This document shows, one piece after another, positions 1 through 11,054 of a stretch of DNA of 64,000 nt. The number at the start of each line of letters is the position of its first letter. The stretch's first letter is position 1. Under the pieces are notes generated by a model. The model was not told the origin of the DNA, searched no databases, and was given only the letters and a program-made list of their open reading frames with translations. This DNA comes from Plotosus lineatus (lineage: Eukaryota; Chordata; Actinopteri; Siluriformes; Plotosidae): the NCBI GenBank assembly GCA_024760905.1, contig CM045729.1, positions 8,676,080 through 8,740,079 of the forward strand. The letters are read 5' to 3'. Made by a program: the position numbers and the translations under genes.

Positions 1-39
1 ACTATGGCCCCACCAATGTTCGCCTGCGTTGTCACCTGG
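1..39 (+). CDS. asphd2: asphd2 coding exon (partial, cut by window start)
   Basis: These 39 bases are the 3' end of a coding exon of an aspartyl/asparaginyl beta-hydroxylase-domain protein. Read from base 3 they give YGPTNVRLRCHL plus one base (G39), followed by a GTAAGG donor at 40. The family signature GPTN-x-R-L-R-x-H-L-G is visible. In this Fe(II)/2-oxoglutarate oxygenase fold the histidine before LG is one of the iron ligands. The exon ends in phase 1 and joins in frame to 3984. The N-terminal part of the gene lies upstream of the window. The match is closer to ASPHD2 than to ASPHD1 because of the downstream ending (see 4610-4719). Substrates of ASPHD2 are not well established; the family members are type II membrane proteins. 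Confidence 0.85.
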
Positions 40-57
40 GTAAGGCTCACACCACTT

Positions 58-73
58 ATATATATATATATAT

Positions 74-125
<52 letters not shown>
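58..125. repeat. (TA)n then (TG)n microsatellite
   Basis: Alternating TA followed by about 22 TG units just inside the asphd2 intron donor. Spurious VCVCV-type reading frames arise from it. Confidence 0.95.
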
Positions 126-130
<5 letters not shown>

Positions 131-167
131 TACACACACACACACCGTATATCGATCAATCTATATA

Positions 168-705
168 CAGTGGTACCTCACCTTACGATAGTCCCAGCAA
201 ACGAAAAATCCAGGTTATGAAAAACATTTTCCAAAATTTTTTGTCTCTGTATACGAAACAAGTTCTCCTCACGAAACGCGCCATTCAAACATTAAAACTT
301 GCCATTCAAACAATGCACGAGTTGCTCTCTCATTGATTATCTCCCAACATCCCGCCCCACTGGCCTCCCATTGGCTATCTGCCAACATCCTGTACCACTG
401 GCCTCCCATTGGCTAGGAGGGATGACGCAGCTCCCTTGAGCAGCAGCTTGTTCATGAGTTTTTCCGAGTGTGGTCATTGCAACTTTATTTTTTGGCTCAG
501 GCTTTTAATCTTGCATAAACATTTGTAAGATTATAACTCCTCTAAGAAGACATGGTCCACACGAAGTAAGTACCTTAAAAGGTATGCTTTTATAATTTTT
601 AAAGGGTAGTATTGGGGGCCTTGGAACGAATCACGCGTTTTACAAATAAATCCAGGTTACGAAAAAGGCTCTGGAACGGATTAATTTCGTAAGGTGAGGT
701 AACAG

Positions 706-706
<1 letters not shown>
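168..706. mobile_element. mariner-type MITE in asphd2 intron
   Basis: The left end CAGTGGTACCTCACCTTACG (after TA at 166-167) is mirrored on the right by CGTAAGGTGAGGTA at about 688-701. There is no coding capacity. The terminal inverted repeats with a TA flank are typical of Tc1/mariner-derived MITEs. The interior (CGCCCCACTGGCCTCCCATT and neighbours) recurs in opposite orientation at 47930-48155. Flanking (TG)n and (TA)n repeats blur the right border. Confidence 0.7.

Positions 707-777
<71 letters not shown>
707..777. repeat. (TG)n-(TA)n-(CA)n microsatellite
   Basis: Short TG run, about 50 bases of TA, then CA. Nearly palindromic and able to extrude as a cruciform. It separates two DNA-transposon-like elements. 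Confidence 0.95.
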
Positions 778-778
<1 letters not shown>

Positions 779-2223
779 GATATTCCCTGACTTACGTCCC
801 CGTTGAACGTTTTTTCGATTTTACGGGTTTTTTTTTTTTCCAAAAAAAAAAAAAAAATTATCAAATTTTGAGTTTAGACGTAGGGGCATTGGTCTAGTGG
901 TATAAGGCGCTGGATCGCTGATCCAAAGGTTGGGGGTTCGAGTCCCACTCTCCACGGGGTTGTCACTGCCCCCCCCCAGTGCAGCTTACTGGGTTATCAA
1001 AGGCCGGCCATGTCTCTCACTGTCTATGGTGGTAGGCATGTAAAAGAACTATTGCTGACTTTCGACAAGAGTAGGCTGCAAAGCCGTCAGCGTGTTTCCG
1101 CCCTGCGATGGCCTGGCAAGCTGTCCAGGGTGTACTCTGCCCTCGCCCTGAGTTGACTGGGGTGGGCACTAGCCTCCCCGCGACCCTAATTAGGATGAAG
1201 CGGTTACAGAAAATGAACTGATGAACTGAGTTTAGACGTACCTACGTAGTATGCTGATGCAATGACGTAATGATGCTGCGTTCATTGTTTACAAGCGACA
1301 GACTGAAAGTGTCCCTCCTTCCTCCCAGTTCGGTTATATATACATCGTTTTAAGTTATATAGCGTGTTACCCTTGTGTTAAGATGTCATCTCTGTGATCT
1401 TTGTGTTTACACTGTTGTTGCGGACTTTTGTAACCCTAAGCAAATATGGTTGGTCAGAAGCATAAGCTTACGAGCATGGGTGCAAGTCTCATACACAGAG
1501 ATGAATTAACTATCTGCTTGGATCGGCACAATCTACCATGCATACTCAGTTAAGCAAAGAGAGTTGTAAAATGAATGAAAACCCGAATCCAGAAATGAAA
1601 GAGAACTCTCCGCTCTGCTGATGATTCACATCAGTGTAGGCTGAGTACTGAATGAGTATTCAACGGCGCCCTTGCTCACTTGAAAGACTGGAAGTCCGTA
1701 TAACCCGCGCTTTGTCTCAAGCACAAAGCAAGTGCACTACTTTCGGTGTCGAGCGCCTCACATATTGTAAGCGTTGATTGGCTGTTTTAAACTTCATGTA
1801 AAGTGACTCGGCTCAGCTTCATGTAATGTGATTCGGCTCAGCGTCATGTAAAGTGACCATCCATCGATCATCGAAACCATTTACAAACAGAAAGATCGCA
1901 TCATAGAGAATGTTAAAGGTTATATTTGATACTGTATTTGATGAGTGAATTTGTAAAAATGTATCTATTTTAAATTATTTTGCTTGAATTTAATTTATTT
2001 GAAATCAATGTTGATATTATTTGATATATTTGATATTATTTTACAATGTTATGTTTATAATAATTGATTTAAGGGTGTTTTATGAGATACGGTAATGGTA
2101 TTTATGGATGTATTGTACAGTATGAGCGTCATACGTCACACGTCAGTGTAACAACTTACATTCACTTTCAACTTACGTTTGGCCGTCCGGAACCAATTAA
2201 AAACGTACGTCGGGGAGGGTCTG
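777..2223. mobile_element. second mariner-like element, hosting a SINE
   Basis: The left end (CAGATATTCCCTGACTTACGT) and the reverse complement of the right end (CAGACCCTCCCCGACGTACGT, ending 2223 before TA) match at most positions, giving imperfect terminal inverted repeats of about 21 bp. The interior holds a SINE-1A insertion (883-1226), an A-rich stretch and about 900 bases of non-coding sequence with short TTCATGTAA-type direct repeats near 1795-1860. No transposase reading frame remains. Confidence 0.55.
883..1226 (+). mobile_element. SINE-1A (tRNA-derived), with 14-bp TSD
   Basis: The head contains a pol III A box (TGGTCTAGTGGTA) and B box (GGTTCGAGTCC), followed by the 1A body and a 3' tail ending CTAATTAGGATGAAGCGGTT and ATGAACTGATGAACTG. 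It is flanked by the perfect direct repeat TGAGTTTAGACGTA at 869-882 and 1227-1240, which fixes the insertion exactly. It looks like a tRNA gene but extends 270 bases past the tRNA part and lacks a plausible cloverleaf. Confidence 0.9.
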
Positions 2224-2259
2224 TATATATATATAAAAAAATATATATATATATATATA

Positions 2260-2309
<50 letters not shown>

Positions 2310-2395
2310 TGTGTGTGTGTATGAGAGTGTGAGAGAGTGATGATACAGAGAAAGTGTGTTAGTAGATCAGTCGTAGTTCTGGCTGTGCTTAAAGC

Positions 2396-2427
<32 letters not shown>

Positions 2428-2456
2428 TGTGTGTGTGTGTGTGTGTGAGTGTGTGT
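2224..2456. repeat. (TA)n/(TG)n microsatellite cluster
   Basis: TA then TG tracts to about 2320, GA-rich spacer, then a second TG tract 2397-2450. Confidence 0.9.
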
Positions 2457-2665
2457 GAGACAGAGAGCGAGAGAGCGCTATAAAAATAAAAGTGTGTCAG
2501 TGGTTCATTTACACAACCTTTATTTGTATAGAACTATAATTCCAAAAAAGTTGGGTCTCCGTGTGAAACGTAAATAAAAACATAACGCAGTGATTCAAGA
2601 AAATCTCATAACACCAAATTTAAATCACATTTGAACAGAAAATATATGAAATATTGAAAGTGGGA

Positions 2666-2935
2666 CAGGATGACACAGTAGCGCAGTGGTTAGCATGTCC
2701 ACCTCACAATAAGAAGGTCCTGGGTTCGATTCCCAGTCTCGGTTTCCTTCTTGTACTTTGGCTTCTTCCCACCGTCCATGAACATGCACAGTAGGCTAAT
2801 TGGGTAGGTGTGAGTGTGTTGGCCTTGCGACTCTCTACCGACCTGTTCAAGGTGAACCCCGCCCTCACCCAGAGTCAACTAAGCATAACTTGAGTCAACG
2901 ACCATTAAGCAGCTTAGAAAAGAAATGAATGGCTC
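2666..2935 (+). mobile_element. SINE-2 copy
   Basis: The head has GTAGCGCAGTGGTTAGCA (A box) and GGTTCGATTCCC (B box). The body includes ACATGCACAGTAGGCTAATT and the GGTGAACCCCGCCCTC motif, and the end is a degenerate ATTAAGCAGCTTAGAAA tail. It is internally shortened relative to the 10430-10795 copy. Confidence 0.75.
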
Positions 2936-3690
2936 CTGAGTGGCACATTGACATGGTGCATGACTAATCATCTGGAGATTGCAAGTTCGAACCCAGTTTA
3001 ATGTCACAGCCGTCTGTGGCCGGGTGTCCATGGGAGCTAATTGGCCAAGCTCTCACAGGCGGTGTCAAAGCGATCAACTGCAAATCATGGGCACCTGTGA
3101 ACTCCTCTGTATGAGGGGGCAATCACTCCAAAAATACGCATGGGGTCATAATTCGAAGAGAGGCAGGCGGGTGGCTAACATTGCCTGCCACGGAGGAGGT
3201 GTGTGCATGCTGTCGCCCCCTCCTGGTTGGTGGTGGTTTTGTGATAGGGAAGGCAATACCTGATGGGTGGGAATTGGATACGACTAGATAGGAGTCATTC
3301 ATTCATTCAATCATTTTCTGTAACCGCTTAATCCTAGTTGGGGTCAAGGGGAGGCTGGCACCCGTCCCAGCCAACTCCGGTCGAGGGCAGCGTACACCCT
3401 GGACAGCTCGCCAGGTCATCACAGGGCAGAATCACACTGATGGTTATGCAGCTGCTCTTGTCGAAAGTCAGCAATGGTTCTTTTACAGCCTCACACCATA
3501 GACAGTGAGAGACATGGCCGGCCTTTCATAACCCAGTTAGCTGCACTAGGGGAGACAATGACCCGTTGAGAGTGGGGCTTGAAACCACAACCTTAAGATC
3601 AGTGATCCAGTGCCTTTACCACCAGGACACCACTGCCGCTAAATACGATTAAATACGACTAAATTAGGGATAAAATGGGGAAAAAAGAAT
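2936..3690 (+). mobile_element. SINE-3 copy interrupted by SINE-1A
   Basis: The head GGCTCCTGAGTGGC... with B box AAGTTCGAACCCAG (about 2985) and the tail GGAATTGGATACGACTA are typical of a third tRNA-derived SINE family. The tail resumes after 3641 (ATACGACTAAATTAGGG, then AAAATGGGGAAAAAAG). The break is an antisense SINE-1A, so this is a SINE inserted into a SINE. Confidence 0.65.
3295..3641 (-). mobile_element. SINE-1A copy, antisense, inside SINE-3
   Basis: It begins with a CATT-repeat and TTTTCTGTAACCGCTTAATC (tail A, reversed) and ends with the tRNA-like head near CCACCAGGACACCACTGCC. ATACGACTA-like sequence lies on both sides, consistent with a decayed target-site duplication. Confidence 0.8.
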
Positions 3691-3912
3691 GAAACTGAGA
3701 CATTTCATTTTTTTCATAAAAGTATTTAATAATTTTGAATTTGATTTTAGAAGCAACACATCTCAAAAAATTGAAGCGGCGCACTAAACACTGCATTAAA
3801 TACGCGTGTGAGTCTGTCGTGGAGATCACTGCATGGGCTCAGGAACATTTCCACAAATCACAGTTTGTGAACATGGTACAGAGCATTGTGGAACTGGATT
3901 TGCAGATGATTT

Positions 3913-3916
<4 letters not shown>

Positions 3917-3981
<65 letters not shown>
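3917..3981. repeat. (TG)n tract forming the asphd2 splice acceptor region
   Basis: About 32 uninterrupted TG units that run directly into the TAG acceptor of the exon at 3984. Confidence 0.97.
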
Positions 3982-3983
<2 letters not shown>

Positions 3984-4097
3984 GGTTGAAGGTGCCCCCT
4001 CAGTGTGAGTTGGTGGTTGGAGGCGAGCCTCAGTGTTGGTCAGAAGGAAACTGTCTGCTGTTTGACGACTCGTTCCTCCACACTGCATACCATGAGG
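3984..4097 (+). CDS. asphd2: asphd2 penultimate coding exon
   Basis: The exon opens after a long (TG)n tract ending in TAG and closes at a GTGAGA donor at 4098. It is entered and left in phase 1. It encodes [18 protein letters not shown]... through [13 protein letters not shown]. The [12 protein letters not shown] block and the DDSFLH motif are hallmarks of the ASPHD1/ASPHD2/ASPH oxygenase core; the histidine of DDSF-x-H is the second iron-ligand histidine. The reading frame is open throughout. A (CA)n tract begins only about a dozen bases after the donor, so the exon sits between complementary repeats. Confidence 0.92.
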
Positions 4098-4109
4098 GTG
4101 AGATATGTG

Positions 4110-4131
4110 CACACACCCACACACACACACG

Positions 4132-4180
<49 letters not shown>
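4110..4180. repeat. (CA)n tract after asphd2 donor
   Basis: CA units with a few CCCACA and CGCCCA interruptions. It starts 12 bases after the donor at 4098. Confidence 0.97.
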
Positions 4181-4181
<1 letters not shown>

Positions 4182-4552
4182 TACACATCATGGACATTAG
4201 TGTGGAACTTACTCTGGGAGCACAACTTACCCACAATGCACTGATAATGCGGAGGTCGTGAAGGAAGGTAGAAGAGGAAGCAGTACTGAAGAATGAAGAG
4301 GGAAAACGGGTGGGAATTGTATGGGAATTTATCAAATATTCAAAATTAAGAGCAAGGTCAGATGTCGCTCTCCCCATCCCCCAGCCCGCTCTGGGTGAAG
4401 GCTAATATGGGGAGATTTCAGGTACACTTCAGTGACAAACTGGCAACAATTGTGACCCACATTTATGGAATATGGGTCACATGACAGGACATAAAGAGTG
4501 TTAAATGTTTTAAGAAGTGGTATTGTGTATTCGTTTTATAATATCAACAGTC

Positions 4553-4555
<3 letters not shown>

Positions 4556-4602
<47 letters not shown>
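4556..4602. repeat. (TG)n tract before last asphd2 acceptor
   Basis: About 22 TG units that end 7 bases before the exon at 4610. Confidence 0.97.
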
Positions 4603-4604
<2 letters not shown>

Positions 4605-4609
4605 ATTAG

Positions 4610-4719
4610 GTGTTCCTGAAGACGGACCCCGCGTCGTGTTCATGGTGGATTTGTGGCATCCAAATGTAGCAGCGGCCGAGAGACAAGCACTTGACTACAT
4701 CTTCACTCCAGGACGCTGA
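4610..4719 (+). CDS. asphd2: asphd2 last coding exon with stop codon
   Basis: This exon encodes the C-terminus beginning [19 protein letters not shown] and ending DYIFTPGR, then TGA at 4717-4719. The [22 protein letters not shown] string fits vertebrate ASPHD2. ASPHD1, as I recall it, differs at several of these positions and lacks the GR ending. The acceptor is AGATTAG, directly after about 22 TG units, and splicing from 4097 is in phase 1. The family-conserved arginine of the oxygenase core (expected 2-oxoglutarate contact) is the R of PRVVF. With 1-39 and 3984-4097, about the last 87 residues of the protein are in the window. Confidence 0.93.
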
Positions 4720-4888
4720 GATGGAGAGAGAGAGAGATGGAAAGAGAGATGGATGGATGGAATGAGGTTTAGTGATGGAGAGATAAAGAGAGATGAGTGA
4801 TTAACAGTGAAGTGAAGCTGATAACGTGCACATTTTACTGTACATTCGTGTTTCCTTGTAATGCGTCACAGTCCCGTTCAGTCTCTCC

Positions 4889-4926
<38 letters not shown>

Positions 4927-5808
4927 CACAACAGGGTTAGGATAGACAGACAGAGACAAAGAGAGCGGATGCGGGAGGAATAATTGTCACGAGAGACAAC
5001 TAAAGTAAAAATTAATAACAATAATAATAATAGACTTTTTACGTGCATAGAAAAAAGGGGAAGATGGAGGGATGGATTAAAGGCAATGTGCTACATGCAT
5101 ATTTTTTGATGAAGTGTAGCAAAGAGAGAGAGAGAGAGCGAGAGCAAGAGAGAGGGAGAGAGAGAGAGAGAGAGAGAGCAAAACAAGCACTTTTATATGT
5201 ACAGATTTATACAATTCATTCTCATCAGAAGAGAAAGATGAACAGAGGGGGCTGAATGATTGACCGATGAAGAGAGGGAGAGCGATAGAAGGAAATTTAT
5301 TTATTTATTTATTTATTTTTTAAAAACCTGAAAGCAGGGGAGAACTGTGGAGAGAAATGACCTCTGGTGTCTTTGTGAAATCAGTGTTTTTGTACATAAA
5401 CATTACCTGATGAAGCGCGTGGTCCGATCAGTGAGAGAGGGCTGATTAAGAGACGAGTACAAGTGTAGGTGGGGTGTATCAGGACACATGATCTCACAGG
5501 AAGCTGGCGCTGTAAAGAGACGCGGTCGATCACTCACTTGGTTATTGCTTCTGTTTTTCCTAAGCAGCGTTTCAAGCGTTTTGATTCGAAAGGCTTTGAA
5601 TTAACCTGTACAGATATTTCTGAAAATGTATTGTTCAAGATTTTGATCATGAACAGTGCTTTTAAGGAAAATGCCAAAATGTCTTTAAAAAGCATACAAC
5701 TGGTCATGTGATCACGCTGATGTGGTGATGTGACATCATAAAATGTTAAACGACCTTAAAATAATCATTAAGGAAAGAGAGAAGACGATAAAAATGATCA
5801 AACCAGTG

Positions 5809-5859
<51 letters not shown>

Positions 5860-6107
5860 GGTTCTCAAGGTGGCTTTTAAATTTAAAACTTCAATTTCAG
5901 TGTTTTTTTTGTTGTTTTGTTTTGTTTTGTTTTTTGCATTTGAACATAAGATGAAAATATTTTCTAAAATATCTGTATAAACACAAGCAGGGCGTAAAAA
6001 TATTAAAGAAGCTGATAAACAAAAATTGAAAGGCTTGTAAAAAAAAACCCCACAGATAAGCACATTTTTATATAGATGCATGCAGATGAAAGCGAGGTAC
6101 TGCATGT

Positions 6108-6141
<34 letters not shown>

Positions 6142-7434
6142 GAATAGCCTGACCTGCACATACTGCATTTCCTCAAAATAGAATAAGAGACGGAAGATGG
6201 ACGGATGGATGAAGAGAGGGAGAATAGTATGATGGGAGGAAAGGAGGGAAGAGTGAGAGGAGAGGAGGATGAATAACAATAGAGCAGAACTGATATAAAC
6301 AATCACATTGACAGATTTGGATATTTTCTATAAATAAGTTGTTGTGACAGTCAGTTATATTATTACTGCTGATAGAGAGGGAGGGAGGCGTTTGAGGTTT
6401 CTTGCACACTTTATGTATATAATGTTTACAGATCAGATAAAAATCGAAATGTTTATTAAAGGTCCACCCCGGGGTGCACAAACTTATGAACATTTACCAG
6501 TTTTCAGCACAGCCGTGTCATATCGAAATCATTCACACTGCACTTTTTTCAACACTCGAGTGTGTGTCTGGATAAGTGTACAAATTTAAATATACGCTGT
6601 ATTTTTCTCTCTGAGTGCCGCGGATGCTAACGACAACTTTAGCACCTGATTCTTCGGTGTTTATACACAAGCTAATGCCATGTAACGACTGTGTTATAAC
6701 ACTTTTTAAACACTCGCTGTTTGTCCACTTCCCATGTTCTGTACTCTCGCTGTATTCTTACACATGTGATTATTACATTAAAAAAAAAAAAAAAACATGG
6801 TTAGCACACAAGCTAGTTAGTACACTTGTTGGTTAGCTAGTTATATCAGTAAACTGATGCAGCCGTGTACGAATATTTTTGGTCAGAAAAAAGACATTTC
6901 TAAATAATACCGTACAAGTTCGTAAAGTAGTTTAAACAGAGGAATTTCTGAGGAAGATTAACGTGGTGTTGGTTTTCAGGTCCGCGTGGGAAGTGGACCA
7001 ACAGTATTGAAACAGGAGTGGGGGGTTAAATAAAATAACCGAATGAATTTCATGAGGAAAAGCACTAGCGGCAGATTGTTTATCAACAAAAAAGTCTGCT
7101 TTCCAACTTTCCTCTTGAATATTCTCACCAGTTTTAGCGTCCGTATGAAACACTGTTATTTTAGAGCTGCGTTCAAATCGAACTTGTGAATCTCTGTTTT
7201 CCGTGTTGGATGATGATTCTGACAACAAACACTATGTTATGGGGTACAGTGTATAAGGTGGCTAACGGCTAAGGCTAGTCATTTAGCTTGCTAAAAAGTA
7301 GATAGCAAGAGCTTGAACATCAACATTTACCTCAGATTTGTTGGTAAACTGTTTGAAAAAAACTCCAGATGACTAAAATTACACTGTAATTACACTTAGC
7401 ATAAACCGCTAGCTAACAGGACTGATTTGATTTG

Positions 7435-7481
<47 letters not shown>

Positions 7482-7790
7482 AGCTTCTTGCTAAGGTAAC
7501 TGTTATTTTCAGAAGTTGTGAATCTTCTGGTGAACACAGTGACACGGCTGGATTTGAACACAGCGTCTTGTATAGAAGCACACTGATGTTTACAGTAAGT
7601 ATAAATATAAACAAACGCAGCTCATTGTGCTTCAGTGGTTGATCGCTTCAATCGTTTTGTGCTACTTGTACATTCCTTTTGTAAGGACTCGAGCCTTTTG
7701 CAGCCGTGACGGGTTTATGCTGTTGTTCTGATTTCATGTGTTTTTTGCTACAGCTGAGCGATGATGTGTGTTTAATAAAGAGATGGTTGT
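4720..7790 (+). other. asphd2: probable asphd2 3' UTR
   Basis: There is no coding signal after the asphd2 stop for about 3 kb. The stretch contains (GA)n tracts (4891-4921, 5119-5178, 6107-6138), a (TG)n tract (5812-5858) and a (CA)n tract (7439-7479). A canonical AATAAA lies at 7774-7779, followed by an A-run and a TG/T-rich stretch, which is the expected layout of a cleavage and polyadenylation site. A 98-codon antisense reading frame at 6932-7228 resembles nothing I recognise and is not called. The extent of the UTR is inferred; an earlier site could be used. Confidence 0.45.
7774..7779 (+). terminator. asphd2: candidate poly(A) signal of asphd2
   Basis: AATAAA within TTTAATAAAG, about 15 bases before an A-run and followed by a GTGTGCGCGC then T-rich stretch that could serve as the downstream element. 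It is the first well-formed signal seen on the + strand after the asphd2 stop. Confidence 0.4.
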
Positions 7791-8048
7791 AAAAAAAAAT
7801 AATAATAATTGTGTGCGCGCTTTCATTGTTTTTACTTTACAAACGTGTGATGATACTCAAAGTACTCCGAGTGCTTAACAAGTTTATCAGACCATCTGTT
7901 TATAAAGGAAATAAATGGAGTTTATTTATGAAGATGGATTTGGAATTGTTGTCTACGTGATGTATACTGAACAAAAATATACTTTAAAAAAACAACTATT
8001 ATTTTAATTTCTTTTTTTTTTTTTCCATAGACAGCATGGAAATATTTC

Positions 8049-8345
8049 AGTGCAGTGGTGGGCCGGTGGTAAGGCGCTGGCTAGTGATCCAAGTATTGAG
8101 GGTTCAAGCCCCACTAGCACCGGGTTGTCACTTGGGTTACCGTTCATGTCTCTCGCCGTCTGTAGTGTAAAGGAGCCATTGCTGACTTTTGGAAAGAGGA
8201 GCTGCATAGCCGTCATCGTGTTTCTGCTCTGCGATGGCCTGTCAAGCTGTTCAGGGTGTAGTCTGCCCTCGTGCAAAATTGGCTGAGATATGCGCCAGGC
8301 TTCTTCCAACCCTAATTAGGATTAAGTGGTTCAGAAAATGAATGT
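8049..8345 (+). mobile_element. SINE-1A copy
   Basis: A-box region GGGCCGGTGGTAAGG and B box GGTTCAAGCCCC, 1A body (CCATTGCTGACTTTTGGAAA, then CTGCGATGGCCTG) and tail CCCTAATTAGGATTAAGTGG. Diverged copy. Confidence 0.8.
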
Positions 8346-8584
8346 GTAGATGTTTATATTATTCACACTTTAATATTGAACAAACCATGACTAACAATTT
8401 CCTGTTCACAAATTATGAGTTATCATGGGCAGAACCAACCTGGGGTCAGATGGCAAAGTTCATACCGCTCGGTACCGAGTGAGTCCATTATCTGTATCAT
8501 GTAAAGTGCTACATGTCCAATGCATAGAGTTAACCAGATGATCAGTAGTGGCCTGTGGAATGTTGCCCCAGTCCTCCTTGTTAA

Positions 8585-9005
8585 GATTTTTCTTCCCTGT
8601 GTCCACCCTGATCTGCGTTGTCATTCCGAGCTCTGGGACGATCCCAATCAAGAGACTCAGACACCGAAAATGCTCTGGTACACTTTATTCAGATCGTCTG
8701 TCTGTGTGTGAGGCACAGAACTATTTATAGACACCCACAGAACTACAAGGGGAGTGAAACAGAAAGTAGAAAAGGTCAGGCGTATGACCCAGCAACGGTC
8801 ATTAACCCCTTTCTTCAAGAACTCTATGAAAACATCTCCATGTATGGACATGTATTGAGACACTCGCCATTTACAGTAATGCGATCTCGTAGCTTGGAAG
8901 TTTGTTACACATCGAAGAACAGGCAGTGGTTTTGTGAAAATAAAAAGATCCAGCTTTTAGACATGATTATTAATGCTTGAGAAATACATGGTTGTAATAT
9001 AGCAG
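8585..9005 (-). mobile_element. possible solo LTR inside the Tc1 relic
   Basis: This block interrupts the transposase homology. Read on the minus strand it has a TATAAATA motif (8733-8740 region). It also shares a GAGCTCTGGG-centred segment with the retroviral LTR at 40464-41038, which has a TATAAATA at a similar distance. The borders are not resolved, so the solo-LTR interpretation is tentative. Confidence 0.35.
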
Positions 9006-9107
9006 TAATATTCTATCTCACTCCTGCAGCACAACTTGGAGCTGGAACCGAAACTTGTCTCACCCACTGATCCAGAACATCCCAAAAGTGTTCCACTGGT
9101 GACATTC

Positions 9108-9421
9108 ATTCATTTTCTGAACCACTTAATCCTAATTAGAGTCACAGCGAGGCTGGTGCCCATCTCAGCCAACTCTGGATGAGGGTAGAGTACACCCTAG
9201 ACGACTTGCCAGGCCATCACAGGGCACGCTGATGGCTATGCAGCTCCTCTTGAGGAAAATCAGCAATGGTTCTTTTACATGAACCTCCACCACGGGCAGT
9301 GAGAGACGCGGCCGGAGTTTGATACCCCAGTTAGCTGCACTGAGGGGGCAATGATTGATCCGTTGAGAGTGGGGATTGTACCCCCAACCTTGGAAGCAGT
9401 GATCCAGCACCACTGGTGGCA
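9108..9421 (-). mobile_element. SINE-1A copy, antisense
   Basis: It starts CATTCATTTTCTGAACCACTTAATCCTAATTAG and ends with the reversed tRNA-like head. CCACTGGTG occurs at both borders, consistent with a target-site duplication overlapping the element end. Confidence 0.8.
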
Positions 9422-9909
9422 TATTGGGTGAATACGTATTCTAGCCATTTGAGAACAACAACATCCTCATCATACAGAAACTCAGAGCCGGTCCGGGCCG
9501 TGTGTGGCATGCCAATGGTTCACGTCCTCATGGTTTGTGCCATCTGTAGCATTGGGGCTAGTGACAAAAGTGCATGTTTCAGGGTGGCTTTGTATTGGCC
9601 CTGGAGCTAGGATTGCCTGTGTATCAGTCACGCTGACTAGCCAGCTCAGTGTTATGTGTTATGAGTGTAATAACTCCGCGAATCTCACAGGGATGTAGTA
9701 TTAGTGGTGCGTGACCAAAATTCATCAGAATAAACATTGAGCAGATTTAATTATAGAGCAATTTAACTCAGCATTTGTGTTTCGTTCATTTATAGTTTTG
9801 TTCAATGTTTAAATCCATGAATTTCATTCGGTTATTCATATAAATTAATCTCAATAGACCATATTAACAAGAAACGGTGATCTTTAATTGAGCAAATTCT
9901 GGATTTTAA

Positions 9910-10025
9910 ACAACGTTGCATGGTAGCCATGCAATCGCCTGGTGAGCTGTTCAGGGTGTAGAATCGGCTGAGATGAGCACCAGCCACTAATTAGTATTAA
10001 GCGGCTTGGAAAATGAATGAATTAA
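9910..10025 (+). mobile_element. SINE-1A 3' fragment
   Basis: Only the 3' third remains: GCAATCGCCTGGTGAGCTGT then GCACCAGCCACTAATTAG and AAAATGAATGAATTAATG. Confidence 0.65.
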
Positions 10026-10429
10026 TGGTTTCAATCCATTTGAACAAGTATGACATTTAATTGAGTCACCAATTGATCAAAGTTTTCTCTGAACACAATC
10101 TGTGAGATGAGGTATAAACTATTCTGAACACAGGGCTGGAAAACCTCGAAGAATCTGTAGACAATGCAGCGGGAACGCATACAAAGGGGAAAATTCCTGT
10201 CCTATTTCTGTTTAATTTTACATTTTTAAACTCGTAATACAAACTATTAAAAAGATTTGTCTCTTTTATTATGTGGTTTAATAAAGTTGATTCGCAGATA
10301 ACGTTTGCTTTAAAGCGTCTCTGACTCCCTCTGTTGGTGAACATCTGCCATTGTCTCTTTATTTTCACCACTTTTATTTTTCTCTTAAACAGCTCTGAAG
10401 TGTTCAGGGTAAAGAGAAATAAATGAAAC

Positions 10430-10795
10430 AATCATTCATTCATTCTTCCATTCATTAATTTTCAAAGCCACTCAATCCTAATTAGGGTCGCGGGAAGGCT
10501 GGCACCCATCTCAGTTGACTCTGGCCGAGGTCTGGGTACACCATTGATAGCTCCCCAGGTCATCTCAGGAGCCACACTCACACAACCATTCACACTCAGT
10601 CTCACGCCTATGGGAGATTTGGGACAGCCAATTAGCCTACTGTGCATGTTTTTGGACCGTGGGAGGATACCCCCACAATCACGAGAAGAACATGCAAACT
10701 CCACACAGAAACACCCAAGCTGAGAATCAAACCCAGGACCTTCTTGATGTGAGATGGACGTGCTGACCACTACACCACCGTGCGAGCATAAATGA
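10430..10795 (-). mobile_element. SINE-2 copy, antisense, near full length
   Basis: Starts with a CATT repeat and AAAGCCACTCAATCCTAATTAGGG. The body has GCCAATTAGCCTACTGTGCATG and ACATGCAAACTCCACACAGAA. It ends with a reversed B box (GAATCAAACCC) and A box (GACCACTACACCACCGTG). It shares its 3' tail with SINE-1A but has a different tRNA head and body. Confidence 0.85.
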
Positions 10796-11054
10796 AACAT
10801 CCATGATGTTATCTGCTAAAAAAACAGAAATAAAAAATAGTGAGCGGGGCTTATTTTTAATAACAATGTTCCTCTCCGATATATTTATTATCTATGGAAT
10901 ACATGCTGTTAGTAAACATTTATTTATTATTGTTATGTTTGTTCCTTTCCTACAGGTTCAGCGACATAAATCATTCATTCACTTTCAAAGCCCTAAACAG
11001 CTCTCCAGGCCATCATCGGGCCAACATAAGGTAAGACAAGTTCGCTTCCCTTTA

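Larger units (their letters stand above)
8440..9720 (-). pseudogene. Tc1/mariner-type transposase relic, broken by two insertions
   Basis: On the minus strand, degraded pieces of a Tc1-type transposase can be read in order: a segment at 9421-9720, a segment at about 9020-9107 with EHFWDVLDQWVRQ (the conserved DDE-domain stretch after the catalytic region) and a C-terminal segment at 8460-8580 with EDWGNIPQATTDHLVNSM. A SINE-1A (9108-9421) and an unrelated stretch (about 8585-9005) interrupt it. There are several stops and frameshifts, so it is not functional. Confidence 0.6.

Noticed and set aside
4..336. Reading frames made of VCVCV, HTHTH, IYIYI, SLSLS and similar (many places, both strands)
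   Set aside because: They are translations of (TG)n, (CA)n, (TA)n and (CT)n microsatellites; no splice, homology or codon evidence supports any of them as genes.
883..960. tRNA-like sequences with A and B boxes (also 8049, 12940, 23369, 25158, 60668 and antisense copies)
   Set aside because: They continue into a SINE body and tail, are flanked by target-site duplications, occur in many diverged copies, and do not show a convincing cloverleaf. They are SINE heads, not tRNA genes.
6932..7228. 98-codon antisense frame in the asphd2 3' UTR
   Set aside because: Composition is not striking and there is no recognised domain, splice context or repeat relationship; a chance open frame is the simplest explanation.
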